This document shows positions 9,599 to 20,329 of a stretch of 23,259 nt of DNA, piece by piece; the stretch's first letter is position 1, and each line of letters opens with the position of its first letter. Under the pieces are notes generated by a model. That model was given only the letters and a program-made list of their open reading frames with translations, was not told the DNA's origin and did no database searches. The position numbers and the translations under genes are program-made. The stretch covers positions 1 through 23,259 of the forward strand of contig JAADVB010000268.1 in NCBI GenBank assembly GCA_023334545.1, given 5' to 3'. This DNA comes from Salisapilia sapeloensis (Eukaryota > Oomycota > Peronosporomycetes > Peronosporales > Salisapiliaceae).

Positions 9599-10261
9599 TT
9601 AGACGACGTCCGCGATTTTATCTGTCTCGATGTCGTCCGATAAGAATCCTAGTTCATCCTCTGCCGGGACCTGGTCCGAGTCACGCAAAATCGAGTGGAA
9701 GACCGCAAGTGCACCACTATAAATAGGCACGATTAATACGCAATTAGAAAAGAGTCTCTTCAAAGTATGCACGTACCTCGCGGTACAAATAGTGAGCAAT
9801 ACACTGCCACCAAAGAACAGAATGACGGCGAAACTAAGAGCTGCGAGACCAAAGCGACGTTGATCTGGCGTCACCGGTCGACCAAACACGAGCACTGGGT
9901 TCTCCGGTGATTCGTTCGCGGCAGCACTAGACGAGTAGAGCCATAATCCAGTGAGGCAGATGAGAACGAAGAGGAACATGGGGTTTAAAAGAATCAGCAC
10001 CACCGTGACCAAGGAAGCTAGAACAGCATAGTTCGCAGCGAAATAAAACGCATTTCGGCGAGCGCGCGGTGCTAGTTCTTGCTTGCTTGGGATTGTAAAT
10101 GCCTTTTCTTCCCCAAAGCCCATGAACACGGAGATCCCTCGGACATTGCGTAGTTTAATCGCACGTAGGAATCGGTCTCTTGTCTCTGCAATCGCAGATG
10201 GCTCCAATTCGATCACAATCTTGTTGTCCTGCTTAGTTGTGTCTGTGTGCGCTTCCATCAT
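9599..10261 (-). CDS. PRA1/Yip3-family prenylated Rab acceptor-like membrane protein
   Basis: PRA1 proteins sit in Golgi and endosome membranes and help deliver prenylated Rab GTPases. Two exons (10261-9777, 9716-9599) give 200 residues. The family core is visible: RRNAFYFAANYAVL (69-82) preceding a first hydrophobic pair (about 78-109), a basic/polar linker GRPVTPDQRRFG, and a second hydrophobic pair (about 138-170), followed by a short acidic tail (FLSDDIETDKIADVV). The intron is 60 nt, a multiple of three, and has no in-frame stop, so unspliced RNA would read a 220-residue version. The splice choice is favoured because the joined segment ASGALAVFHSILRD fits the family, with GTACGT and TATAG sites. 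The ATG at 10261 is followed at once by a second ATG. Confidence 0.88.
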   Translation of the reverse strand: MMEAHTDTTKQDNKIVIELEPSAIAETRDRFLRAIKLRNVRGISVFMGFGEEKAFTIPSKQELAPRARRNAFYFAANYAVLASLVTVVLILLNPMFLFVLICLTGLWLYSSSAAANESPENPVLVFGRPVTPDQRRFGLAALSFAVILFFGGSVLLTICTARYVHTLKRLFSNCVLIVPIYSGALAVFHSILRDSDQVPAEDELGFLSDDIETDKIADVV

Positions 10262-10622
10262 GACTGTAGAGAACAAGTGAAATGGCCAGACTCGTCCTAA
10301 TTGTGAACTGGAATGGGAGTTGAGCTGTGCCTAATAACCACCTTTCTTTGTCTCAAAATAAAATAGAGTGGATGGACAGAAGACATGAGGATTGGCTAAA
10401 TATAGATTTTATCCACGAATAAGAGTGTGAGGAGTGGCAAAGCATGAATGAAGTTCCTATCTGAATAGTTGAAGTTGGGTGGAAGCGGAATGGTCCGCCA
10501 CGACCATGATCAAAGCTGCCAGAGAGACCAAGTAGCAGACAGGGAAGCAATTCTAAATGGAGCTATTTGTATCTTCAATTTATGAAGCTTCATTTCGTTC
10601 CATGCTAGAAACGTACTGTATT
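10262..10622. other. Intergenic region between PRA1-like and DNAAF5 genes
   Basis: This 361-bp stretch lies between two genes transcribed leftward. It contains the PRA1-family promoter on the right-hand side of that gene and the 3' UTR of the DNAAF5 gene. The small open frames on either strand have no family signal. Nothing else is recognised. Confidence 0.5.
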
Positions 10623-13490
10623 CTACCCCATTCGTGCTTCCGCGAGACTCCGAATCTCATCGCAATACGTCGGATTCCGATGGCGGCTTCGATTCTCTTC
10701 CGCTTTCTTCATCGCCACGACCGGGTCGACTTCTATTGCTCTCTTCAGCACACCCATGACAGCTTCCTATAACCTCATCCCTGTTATTAACCATCCATAA
10801 CTATGAGATGACTAAACGTACCTGAATACTTGGATCTGGATCATCTAAATGGACAAAGAACGTATCCAAGGAATAGTCAATAATCGTTCCTTTAAAATGC
10901 TCCTTCGGGGCTGCATCCAAAAACGTCGTGAACGTTTGACAAGCTGCCTTGCGTACTGTATCGTCACTATCATCCAACCTCTTTAGAATCTCTGCATACA
11001 GTTGATGCACAGGTTCTTCACTCAGTCTACCAGGCAATGCCACGAACAAGTACTGGAACGCTAGACACACTAGTTGGCGTGTCTTGGCGTCACTATCGTC
11101 CATCGAAGACTTGAGCACTGGCATGATCTGAGACGCAGTCTCATTTAGACACTGGACGTCTGCTAGTTCATGTCGGAACATCGTATACAGACACGCGACA
11201 CCAACCTTCCGGACGGTTGCAGCTACACGCCCACCTTGCCACACAATGTTGGGCACGATGCCTTCCACAATGAGCTGCGTATTGAAAGGATAAAACGACT
11301 TATTCATGCCATCATTGCCAAGCATCGATTCTAATAGTACGAGGAAGGATAGACGAATGTCCGGTGCTTGTGTCGGAGTCAAGTGCAGCAAGATAACAGG
11401 AACGGTACGAGACGCTGCACTACCACAGGCAGCTCCACTGTGTCGGCAGATAAAGTCGAAGAGTAGCCTCGCCGGATCACCTTTCTGCCATACATGTGAA
11501 GCGTCGGAAGGTAGTTGGATGGAATCTAACAGGCGGTGGATGTAGCGCATATACAAGGCATCCACAGCTTCATCCAATGCAGACGAGAGCATGGATAGAG
11601 TGGTTAAAGCCACTTCATGCGCAGGACTATCAGAAGAGGAGGAGGCTAGGATCTGGTTGAGTACCCAGAATAGTCGGAAGCAGGAGGTATCGTGCTCTGG
11701 CTGTGCTAGAACAGCAGCAGTTGTCTTCACGACACTGTGGACGACGCCAGCGACTTGCTCCTGTACCTCGGTAGCTTCCGACTCTCGGAGCTCCGGGCTT
11801 GCCAAGGTCTCCGTTAGATCCTAAACGCATGCATTAGCAATCAGTTAGCGTAGAAGATAGGGAGCATCGTGTTTACTTGTAGATGAGGTGTCAAGACAGC
11901 AGCAGACATGCCATCTAGACTCAGGCGTAGGAGCACGAGTCCATTAACACGATGCTCAGCTGTGCTCTGACCGGGGTTCTTGCCCCCGATCTACATCATA
12001 AGAATAAGTAAGAGGGAGCAGGACATAGAGTAAGGTACGTACGAGTGGCAGTAAGGCAGCAAAGATGAGTTGCGGATCGGCGTAATAGCCAATGACACGA
12101 GAACACTGCTGCACACTGTCCTGGACGGATTCTTCTTCGTCTTGACAGTTTTTCGCTAGAGTGGAGAAGACTTGACCAACGACTGGGTTCACCTCTTGGC
12201 CTAGTAGAACGACGAAAGCACTAGTGATGCGAGTGTATCGCTCGCGTACTTGTGTCTATGCATGCATGAGAGACTTTATGATGTAGCAGAGGAAGTAGAA
12301 AGCGTACGGTCCAGTCCGAAGTCTTCTCCAGTAGCTCACTTAGCACTTGACCTCGGATACTATAACATACTTTAGCTTCACTATCTTATAGTGGTAAAGA
12401 CGAAGGTACCTGACGGCGAATTGGCATAATGATTGTGGAGGTTGCTTCTGGAAAAAGTCTGGAGGAAGTGGAGTTGACGAGCTCTCCATCGTCTCGTCAC
12501 TTTCAACTGATGATAGAAGCTTTGGAGCTACGTCTGGTAACTTGGCTTCGGTCAGTTGTTGGATTTCAGGAGACTCGTCAACGAGACCACCAAGCAGTAT
12601 CGGCAAGAGAGAAGCGCCCATCTTCTGTAAAGGTTCAATTTCGCAGCACCAACCAGCAACAGTGACCATGAGCTGCTTTCGAACGGCCGCTGATCTATCG
12701 AAGAGCAGTTTCGAGATGGGTGGTAGCACTAATTCGTTCATCATCTCTGGTAAGCCATCTGCTCCGCAAGGAATCACCGCTTGAAGAGCCTAGAACTTGT
12801 ATTAGAATGCAATGGTGGATATTACTAAAAGGATGAACGTACTTGGAGTGTGGCGATTCGAACGCGACTGTGTTGATGACCGAGATTCTGGACTAAAGGC
12901 TTGACAAGTGCTGATTGATGCATTGCAACACCTGCTGGCCACTTAGAGGAGACCATGCACATGCACTCGCACGTAATCTTCTTTACGTCTGGAAACGCAT
13001 CGAGGCTCGATTTCCCAAGGACGTTCGTTAGATCAGACATGATGTCGCTAGTGGACTCTTCAGACGATGGAACCTGGTCAAGATAGGCTACCGTCATTTG
13101 CAGTAATAAAAGCCGAAGCTCCTCGGTTGCTTCTGGATATGGAAGCTTGCCCATTCGGCGATTTAGTAGTGATACAAGCTCCGATACGGTGTGTTTATCC
13201 AATACAACAGCCTTTTGTTCTTCAATGAGGAACAATAGTATCTGCAGAGCTTTCTCACGGCACCGCTCAATAGTATCAGAGCTTGCTGTCGAAACTAACG
13301 GCGTGAAGAGGTCATTCTGGACGAGCTGTTGGAGGACTGTGGGCGAGACGTTGACAGCTTCCTGTTTTAAAGACCGTTGGAGCTTATCCAATGACCGTCG
13401 TCGTTTCGCACGGTCTGGGTCAGATAGACAATTGATGTCGTGCTGCAGCTGCATGCGCAGACGACTGTATGCGGCGGCATCATCGGTCAT
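10623..13490 (-). CDS. DNAAF5: Dynein axonemal assembly factor 5 (HEATR2-like HEAT-repeat protein)
   Basis: DNAAF5 is a cytoplasmic factor needed to preassemble the axonemal dyneins of cilia and flagella. Seven exons (13490-12843, 12789-12410, 12359-12308, 12255-12043, 11990-11877, 11820-10822, 10766-10623) join in phase to 849 residues, nearly the length of human DNAAF5 (about 855). The whole protein is alpha-helical HEAT repeats: recurring helix pairs such as HSRVRIATLQALQAVIPCG, RSAAVRKQLMVTVAG, SVQDSVQQCSRVIGYY and DDSDDTVRKAACQTF. The last exon reads RHRNPTYCDEIRSLAEA, matching the conserved R-H-R-D-P-x-Y/F-C C-terminus of the family. There is no membrane segment or signal peptide. In an oomycete the expected use is flagella of zoospores. 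It diverges from the DGAT2-like gene with 135 bp between starts. Confidence 0.9.
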
Positions 13491-13625
13491 GGCGAGGCGT
13501 CGGATCGAGTGTGTCGGCCAAAGGTGGTTTGAAGGGTTTTACTGGATAATTAAAGTAATCTGTAGATAATCGAGCGAATGAGAAATGTCATATAGGACTT
13601 GAAGTTTTCTCTGATTGGCTGGATT
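13491..13625. promoter_or_regulatory. Shared divergent promoter region
   Basis: This 135-bp gap separates the start codons of DNAAF5 (leftward) and the DGAT2-like gene (rightward). An upstream open frame continues in phase from 13599, but has no ATG before 13626. No promoter box was identified; the call is from layout only. Confidence 0.4.
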
Positions 13626-14747
13626 ATGACATCTACTCGTTCATTTAACGAAAAACTCCTCACGAGCTCGATGACGAACCGATCGGATCTCATTGACAAC
13701 GATGCTCGTCCAGAGCTTCGAACAATGCGTGGTGAACTACTCCGACGAATTGTACCGTTCATATTCTTCTCCATGTGGCTCGGATGTACTGGAGCTACTG
13801 TCGTCTTAGCTCTTTACTCGCTCGTCGCCGTCTCGAGGACAATGATCTTAGCATTTGACGAACCTCTTCCTATGACTATTCAGTGCTATCTACTCTTCAT
13901 GGCAATATATCTAGGATACAGAGCGATTGTCCCATTAACAGGTCCATGGCCAGCGTATCTATCCTTAGTTCGTTCGATCGTCTCGAACTATCCTTACTTT
14001 CGTCGTACAGCTTGCGTCTTTGAGCCTGATGAGCCCAGACAACGCAGGACTGACGACCCAGCAGACTCTTATGAAGCAAACTACAGTCCGAATGATAAAA
14101 GATTGTTTGCATTCCATCCACACGGCATCCTGTCGACTGGATTTGGCACCAACGGTCTATACTGTGGTGCATGGAGCAAAGCGAATATCAAGTGGCTCAT
14201 TACAGACATCCTTTTCTACATCCCGCTCTACCGAGACATTTTAACATGGAGCAACGCAGCTCCAGTTTCGAAAGAGAGCTTTGAAAAGCTCATGTCGAAA
14301 GATGAAAATGTAGCTGTCATCCCTGGTGGCTTTGAGGAAGCGACACACTTTGAAAGAGGCAAGCACCGAGCGTATGTTCAATCTAGAGCTGGGTTCATCA
14401 AACTAGCACTCCGGTTCGGCTACAAGGTGCATCCAGTCTATACGTTTGGCGAGGAACTAACGTACCACGCGTTCCCGTACTTTGTCCGATGGAGACTCTT
14501 CATTAACTCGTTTAAGATTCCAGCAATCCTTCCGTTTGGCAGCCCATACTGTCCGTTCATGCCACGAAGTGACTGTACCGTCGTGACAGTTATCGGGAGT
14601 CCACTCCAGCTACCTCATATTAAGAATCCAAGTCGAGCGGACGTTGCCAAGTACCATCAACAGTACGTCGATTCGCTACAAGGGCTATTTGATCGCCATA
14701 AAGAACGCTATGCAGAGAATCCAAACGCTGTATTGGAAATTTTTTAA
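13626..14747 (+). CDS. DGAT2-family diacylglycerol/monoacylglycerol acyltransferase
   Basis: This predicted ER enzyme makes triacylglycerol, or a related acyl ester, from acyl-CoA. It is intronless, 373 residues. Family landmarks in order are: two N-terminal membrane segments (about 42-70 and 86-106); NYPYFRRTA (121-129), the counterpart of the YFP block; FAFHPHGILSTG with the catalytic HPHG at 164-167; VIPGGFEEA (231-239); and the RAGFIKLALRFG block (254-265) that follows. These define the plsC-like acyltransferase fold of DGAT2 rather than DGAT1. Wax-ester or sterol-ester specificity cannot be excluded from sequence. The first ATG in the frame (13626) was chosen; a second at residue 16 is possible. 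It ends 36 bp from the convergent AMFR-like gene, so the 3' UTRs probably overlap. Confidence 0.93.
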   Translation: MTSTRSFNEKLLTSSMTNRSDLIDNDARPELRTMRGELLRRIVPFIFFSMWLGCTGATVVLALYSLVAVSRTMILAFDEPLPMTIQCYLLFMAIYLGYRAIVPLTGPWPAYLSLVRSIVSNYPYFRRTACVFEPDEPRQRRTDDPADSYEANYSPNDKRLFAFHPHGILSTGFGTNGLYCGAWSKANIKWLITDILFYIPLYRDILTWSNAAPVSKESFEKLMSKDENVAVIPGGFEEATHFERGKHRAYVQSRAGFIKLALRFGYKVHPVYTFGEELTYHAFPYFVRWRLFINSFKIPAILPFGSPYCPFMPRSDCTVVTVIGSPLQLPHIKNPSRADVAKYHQQYVDSLQGLFDRHKERYAENPNAVLEIF

Positions 14748-14783
14748 ATGAATAAACAAAATAAAAGTCAATCTTGCATCCTA

Positions 14784-16571
14784 TCAAAGCTGGTGCGGAT
14801 GAGGTGGACGAGCAGCTTCGATGAAACCGGACCAGAGTTGAGATAACGACCACGCAATTCCTTCTCCAGGTCCACCCATGCCCATCTCTTCCTGACGCTC
14901 AGCATCTAACTGACCGCCAAGGATACGTTCAATCGTCATTTCAGCAGATCTCGTACGCTCTAGATCAAGTCGTACATCCTCGATGTTATGCTGTGGAAAC
15001 ATCTCCCACACACGTTGTAGCATCTCAGGAGATACTTCAAACCTGTTGTTCGTCATGGTGCCTGTAGGCGTTGCTCGTCGATGGCGCAAGATTTCGAACG
15101 AAACGGTCGGTAGAGGTAGAAATCGTGATAGGAAAGCAGTACTCAGACGAATGACAGCTTCCGAGTCGTCATTACGATTGTCATTCGCGACAGGAGCCTC
15201 TTCCCCATCGTTCCCACCTTCTGTTACTGCCAAAGTCTCCTGCTTTTTACCGACTGGCGATCGACAGATAGGACAACGGAAGGAGCTGGCAAGTGTCGAT
15301 TGATCGGCGTCACCGTTCTCTCGACGAGCATTTTGTTCCAGGAGAGCATCGACAGCTGAGACGCGTTGGAGGCACTGACGAAGACAGAGTCGATGGAAGA
15401 GATGCCCACAATTTAGTTTCTTTGCTTCGTCCATGGACTGGAGGCAGATGACACAAACGTCGTCTGCAAAGAGCGACAGGTCGTCTTTCGTTGCATCTGG
15501 AAAGAGGTGGTCTAGATCGGAGGCCACTTGATGGTACTTTCGAAGTCGTTTGATCTTCCCACCCAAGTCGCGGATGGCGTCTTTAAGTTGTAAAATAAGC
15601 GTGAGGTCTGTTAAACTCGTCCGGAAGTGTCGAGAGCTTATGATCAAGTAGTCGTAGACGATGAGAAGGAGTAAATGGGCAGAGCTAAGGACTGTTTCGA
15701 CACATAACAGGTAGTACTCGATCGTTAGAGCACCTGCATCGACACTACTGCCGACATCCCAGACGTGAAAGACGATTTTCGTCGCGAGGTCGAGTGCTTG
15801 GAAGACAAAGAGCGCTGCTTCGCAGTACCCAAATTGTAACAGCATCGGTGGAAAGTTGGGGATGTGAGAGAGCAGGTAAAGAATACATGTATCGGCTGCT
15901 GCGAGATAGGTGACCGCTAGGATAACGCGATGGATGTCTCTTGGACTAGAGGATGGCAGTGTCATCAACTAGATATGGGTTTAGTGACTATTCAATGGAT
16001 AAGTGGCATTTAGATGTGTACCCGAGTGAACTTTCGATGTGTGACGGAGAGAAGGCCAAGCGGACAGGCAAAGGAGATGAACCAGAGCATGAGTGAAATC
16101 CAGATAAACTCTTCTTCTCGTCCGGCAGCATTAACAACTAATAGACAGCGAACACCGACACGTATGATCGTTTCCATAGATTGCTACCAGAATATGGGGC
16201 AGAAGGTTAGTAGACAATCTATAAGCAGACAAGTACTGATCAATACCTCTCGCTCCGAAGGTCGTAGCGCACCGAACCAGGCTTGTGAGACGCCAATGAT
16301 TAAATAATGCACCATGAGACCAAGAAAGTGAACAGTGATCTATGTGGACAAAGCATAAGTAGAGTATAGCAAGGTAGGACAAAGAGGTGGATACGAATGC
16401 GTTGGTAAAAGTGCCGAGTAGTTCGGTCAAAAAATGAATCAAGGAGAGTTCCATCCAGGAGTAAAAGTAGAGACGATAAAACGTCGAAGCAGTGACCGCT
16501 GCCATCGAGATGAGTGTGACGGTCAAGTATCGATGGTCCATGAGTAGTTGATCGGCCATCGGAGTTTCCAT
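14784..16571 (-). CDS. AMFR/gp78-like ER membrane RING E3 ubiquitin ligase with CUE domain
   Basis: This is a predicted E3 ligase of ER-associated degradation. Four exons (16571-16395, 16339-16247, 16183-16022, 15968-14784) join in phase to 538 residues. The N-terminal 270 residues contain several membrane segments. A family-typical LFPDATKDDL precedes the RING: C316, C319, C331, H333, H336, C339, C376, C379 (CVIC...CGHLFHRLC...CPIC), a C3H2C3 pattern. The loop between the sixth and seventh ligands is 36 residues, far longer than the roughly 10 of gp78. A CUE domain follows (about 457-497; MLQRVWEMFPQHN with the MFP motif), which binds ubiquitin. The order of membrane domain, RING and CUE is that of gp78/AMFR rather than HRD1, which lacks CUE in animals. 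Start ATG 16571 is followed by MADQLL at residue 5; either could be used. Confidence 0.88.
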
Positions 16572-16841
16572 CCTCGCACCCCAAGTTCTTAATGGACGAC
16601 CGAATGTCTTCTGTACAAAAAAGGCGTGTGAACCAGATGACGTAATCAGACACCTCAATTTTGTCTATTCTATCCAGACATATCTAAATCTGCGTCGGAG
16701 GGAATACTGCGATCCACGTTCCTCTTGCACTACAAGTCTTCATGCCGGCTACAACTATCGGCATTTCATTTAATTCCGGCGCAACATTTTTCCTCAAAGT
16801 CAAAGGAACTTTATGATAATCTCTTTGTGATCTTCTATCGT

Positions 16842-17629
16842 ATGTTACGTCACACTAGTGAACGCTCGGAAGAGTTTTGCAAGTACCTCGAAAATGACAT
16901 AATGCACCAATGCTTCACTCATTCAAACATGGTGCCTTTTGCCAGCGGTTCTACTCGCGACTTGCCTGTGGCGAGTATGGTGGAAGACTCCATGTATCCT
17001 ACGGCTTTTTCTGGTATGTTGTTTTCCACGCGAGAATAACAACGCTTCGAGCAAACACCGACTCTCGGACAACTAGATATTCATGGCTACTTCATCAAAG
17101 ATGTCGACTGGTATCAGTCGACCCTCGCCAACGTAAAGTATGCAGAAGCGCTTGCGATGGCTCAACAGGAGTTATTTGAAGAGTTTGAAACAGCCAAGCG
17201 CGGTGATAAATTCTTTAGTCAGACTGTAGCTCGTGGGAACGAAGCTATTTGACAAAGTTTGGAGTGAAGACTTGGATGTCGGGAAATTGATCGTCGAAGT
17301 CATGAAAGCCAATGTTCTAATGAAGTTAACGATGCAATTGCGACTACATAAGAAAAGAGTAAAGCACAACAAGTTGCCTCTAACGGCCACGGAGATATGG
17401 CAGCTTTAATCGTTTTTGACCAAGCCCAAAGATGTCGATTGGTGCATCAAGGATATCACTCATCTTCTGTTACGCCATGGACCACGCAGTGGCGATTCAA
17501 AGATCTTTATGTAAGCAGTGCGATGCATACAAGACAATCGCCTTGACAAGAATGAAGGATGTAATTGGCTTCAGACTTGCTATCAGATTCGAAGCATTTG
17601 AACTTGAACGACCGCACGAAAGTTCCTGA
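16842..17629 (+). CDS. Unrecognised multi-exon protein
   Basis: I do not recognise the family. Read without splicing, the region looks like a broken gene. An intact model appears with four introns: exons 16842-17013, 17077-17202, 17258-17358, 17425-17510 and 17575-17629, giving 179 residues. Introns are 63, 55, 66 and 64 nt, all starting GT and ending AG (two with AAG), and every phase fits. The protein is hydrophilic and helix-prone, for example KYAEALAMAQQELFEEFETA. It has a repeated KDVDW motif, once as FIKDVDWYQ and once as RPKDVDWCIK. No signal peptide is evident from this start. The open frame continues left of 16842, so an extra upstream exon is possible. Pseudogene is the alternative, requiring a stop at 17037, a one-base shift near 17236 and a stop at 17407. 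Confidence 0.5.
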
Positions 17630-17744
17630 TTTTAGAAACTAAAAATACGTTTTTGCTTGATACACTCCAACTGCATGCGCATATTTAGCGTTCAGAAGTG
17701 AATTTGCACACTTCCGCAGCGCTTCCAAGAAATAGCATCGTCAC

Positions 17745-20189
17745 ATGAAAGAATCAAGGTCGACGCCTTCCGTTTTGCGTGATCGCTCCAGGGACACCTC
17801 TATTAGGAATACACATCCGAAGCCAACGAAGCGTCAGTTGCTAAATGCTGCCTTCAATATTGCAACGTGCATGTTTGTTACGATCTTGGTTTTCTCGCAA
17901 CAAATGACAGTAGTCATCGATTCATACGATACTAGAATTTCATACCATCTTGGCGAGGACGCAAGAACTGGACCGCATCTGATAGCAGGATTCAATGATG
18001 TGCCATACACGGACAGATCCTTCGTTTGTACTCAACATCAGTGCTCTTACCGTGCAGTGCAGGTTAATGAAGCGCTGTGTGACCATCGATCTCTTGTTAT
18101 CGACGGAAATGGGACATCAAAAGCTGGATATCGAATGATTAACCGGAAGGAGATAGCATTTACAAAGCAATCGCAAGCTAATTACGACAACACTTGCACT
18201 GTGATTAACCAAACGCTAAATGCAATTCTAGATAGTTGCGAGGCTCTGGGATATTCCAGTCTTGGTCGCAACGGAGTTAAAATTATCGATGGGCTTACTA
18301 GTACAGAGCTAACACATATTCCACACGTACTTCCTGTCATCGGCATGCCGTTTACAGATCATGACGATGGTGCGAGGTTTGTCATTCCCGGTGATGATGG
18401 CTACGCTTGTGTCTTTCGATTAGCAGGAAAGTATCTCGTTAGCACTGAAATACCAACTATATTTCAAGGTGTCAATAAAACCATCAGAGAAAACCGTACT
18501 GAAGAACTGCTTGGGCGTCATGGAGGTATATGGAAAAACGGTTGGTATGAAGATCTACAAGGTATGCGATGGTATTCAGATATTGTTAGTACCAACCCAA
18601 ACACCACTTATGGCACGTTTCGACGACAGTTTGATACGACTAGCAATAAAGAAGTTGATTCCTTTTCTGGCGATGAAGCGTGGCTCTTAAGAAAGGTTAT
18701 AAGACAATGGGGATTTAATACGAAGACTCTTTATAACATCACTCACAGTGATGATATTTTAATCGCGAATGGACTAAGGTATGGCATTTTCAATGTCAAC
18801 CAAAGGATCGCTATGTGTGTTTTAAGTCAGTACGAAATCACAACGTTAATCTCCAATTTTTCCGTCCTATGGATACTATGGCGTTGGGGAGCAATGATGC
18901 TGGCTTTGTATCGTGGATACTACAAAGGTTACACCCGATGGCATACCGCAAGGATCGGATGCTTATCATGCTGCAGAAGTCTGCATATCTTGCCACTGAC
19001 GATGATGTTGAGGGCTCGAACAACACTCGCCTGCTTTTGGACAGTTGGCTGTCACTTTGGGGAGAACCAAGGTGCTTTGGCAAATTCATGGTTTATCATG
19101 TACCCTGCCATCGTCGACTTTGCCTTTTTGATGTACAGTCTTCTTAATCTTGCTGGCAAATTGGTTCGAAGACGAATGACAGATGCACTATTTGTGCCGA
19201 CGATTGTTTTTCTCTCACTTTGGCACTTTTATCGAATTGAAATTGCTGCATCCGATGCTTTCGGGATCGATAGTCGAGCAAACCCAGTAGTGAGTTCAGA
19301 GGAGATTATGAACATGACTTCTCTCGACATGCTTAATCCCGTTACATCATTAAGGATCAACGGAAATGTAACAGCGTTTTATGCTGTCAAAGTAGCTGTC
19401 GTGCTCATCAATGTCTTGGCTCTTGTCTTTGGGAAAAATATAGCGAAGAACGAACAGTTGAATGCGATTCGATTTACTAAAACAGAAAAGGCCTTGGCAT
19501 TGAGAGTACACAATAATGGCGGTCTTGGATGTTCATCACTGTATGATACTTGCATCCATAGAGCTAACGTTGGAAGGACTATATATATGATCAATGCGTA
19601 TGAAGTGGGAAGATTGAACTACGTGATCTACGGAGACTCCTACCTCATCGATTGGGAAGACTGGATCATCGTCACCTCCTTAAAGCCAATGCAGATGGTG
19701 CAAAAGCTTTGGAATCATCGAATTAAAGTCTTTTCAGTCATAAAAAAGGGTGGTGTTTATGTGATTTCTGACTACCCGGAAATGTGGCACATCGATGATC
19801 CACGAATCCAGTGCATCCCTTGGTGGATGATAGATCTTCGACCACTTGGATGAAAAGTTGCTTGAAAGTGTATCTTGGTACACGAAGTGTCCATTGGCGT
19901 ACGTGGCAAAAGTATCACCTAAATCTTTTGCAGCCGCACAAAGCATGCTCGTTTAACGGTCTTCCACGAATTCCCAGAGTATGTATCTTTAGTTTAAACT
20001 AAGATACTTTATGTTGCTACATCCCGCATTTCCAGAAAGTATGAAGAAGCATTTGTACAGGAAATGGATTTAGCGAAAGAAGTAATTGCGACGATGGACA
20101 CCAGTTTCAGTAGCCGGAGGCACATCTTGGAGCATAGTCTCAAAATAATGAAAATTCGTGCAAATCGCCTGGTCGCGACCATGCGATAG
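17745..20189 (+). CDS. Large multipass membrane protein, lineage-specific, 3' end uncertain
   Basis: The first exon is open for over 2 kb from the ATG at 17745 to a stop at 19853 (702 residues). A membrane segment lies at about 32-58, then a roughly 300-residue loop with many N-glycosylation sequons and cysteines, which is likely extracellular or lumenal, then about five more membrane segments (about 363-390, 403-432, 447-470, 480-500, 544-564). The topology resembles a multicopy family of large transmembrane proteins of unknown function that I associate with Phytophthora-type genomes; that link is from general impression, not a search. Clear coding continues after the stop: exon 19934-19978 and exon 20036-20189 (KYEEAFVQEMDLAKEVI...), joined by a 57-nt intron. 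How they connect to the long exon is unresolved (donors at 19761, 19811 or 19823, or a frameshift). Confidence 0.7.
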
Positions 20190-20329
20190 GTAGACAAAGC
20201 GCTTTTGAAATCTCGATCTCGACCACGTGAAACGTCCGTCTGCTCATAAGCCTAGACTTTACACTAGGAGAATTGCCATTTGCAAAAGGCAGCTCGAGGC
20301 AAGAAGTTCACAACGATTGACACAAGAAG

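Noticed and set aside
16842-17629. Pseudogene call for the unknown gene
   Set aside because: Four short introns remove every stop and shift with correct phase, so an intact gene is the simpler reading, though not proven.
18815-19147. Alternative frame of 110 codons within the large membrane protein gene
   Set aside because: Fully contained in the long membrane-protein exon; hydropathy and glycosylation pattern support the main frame.
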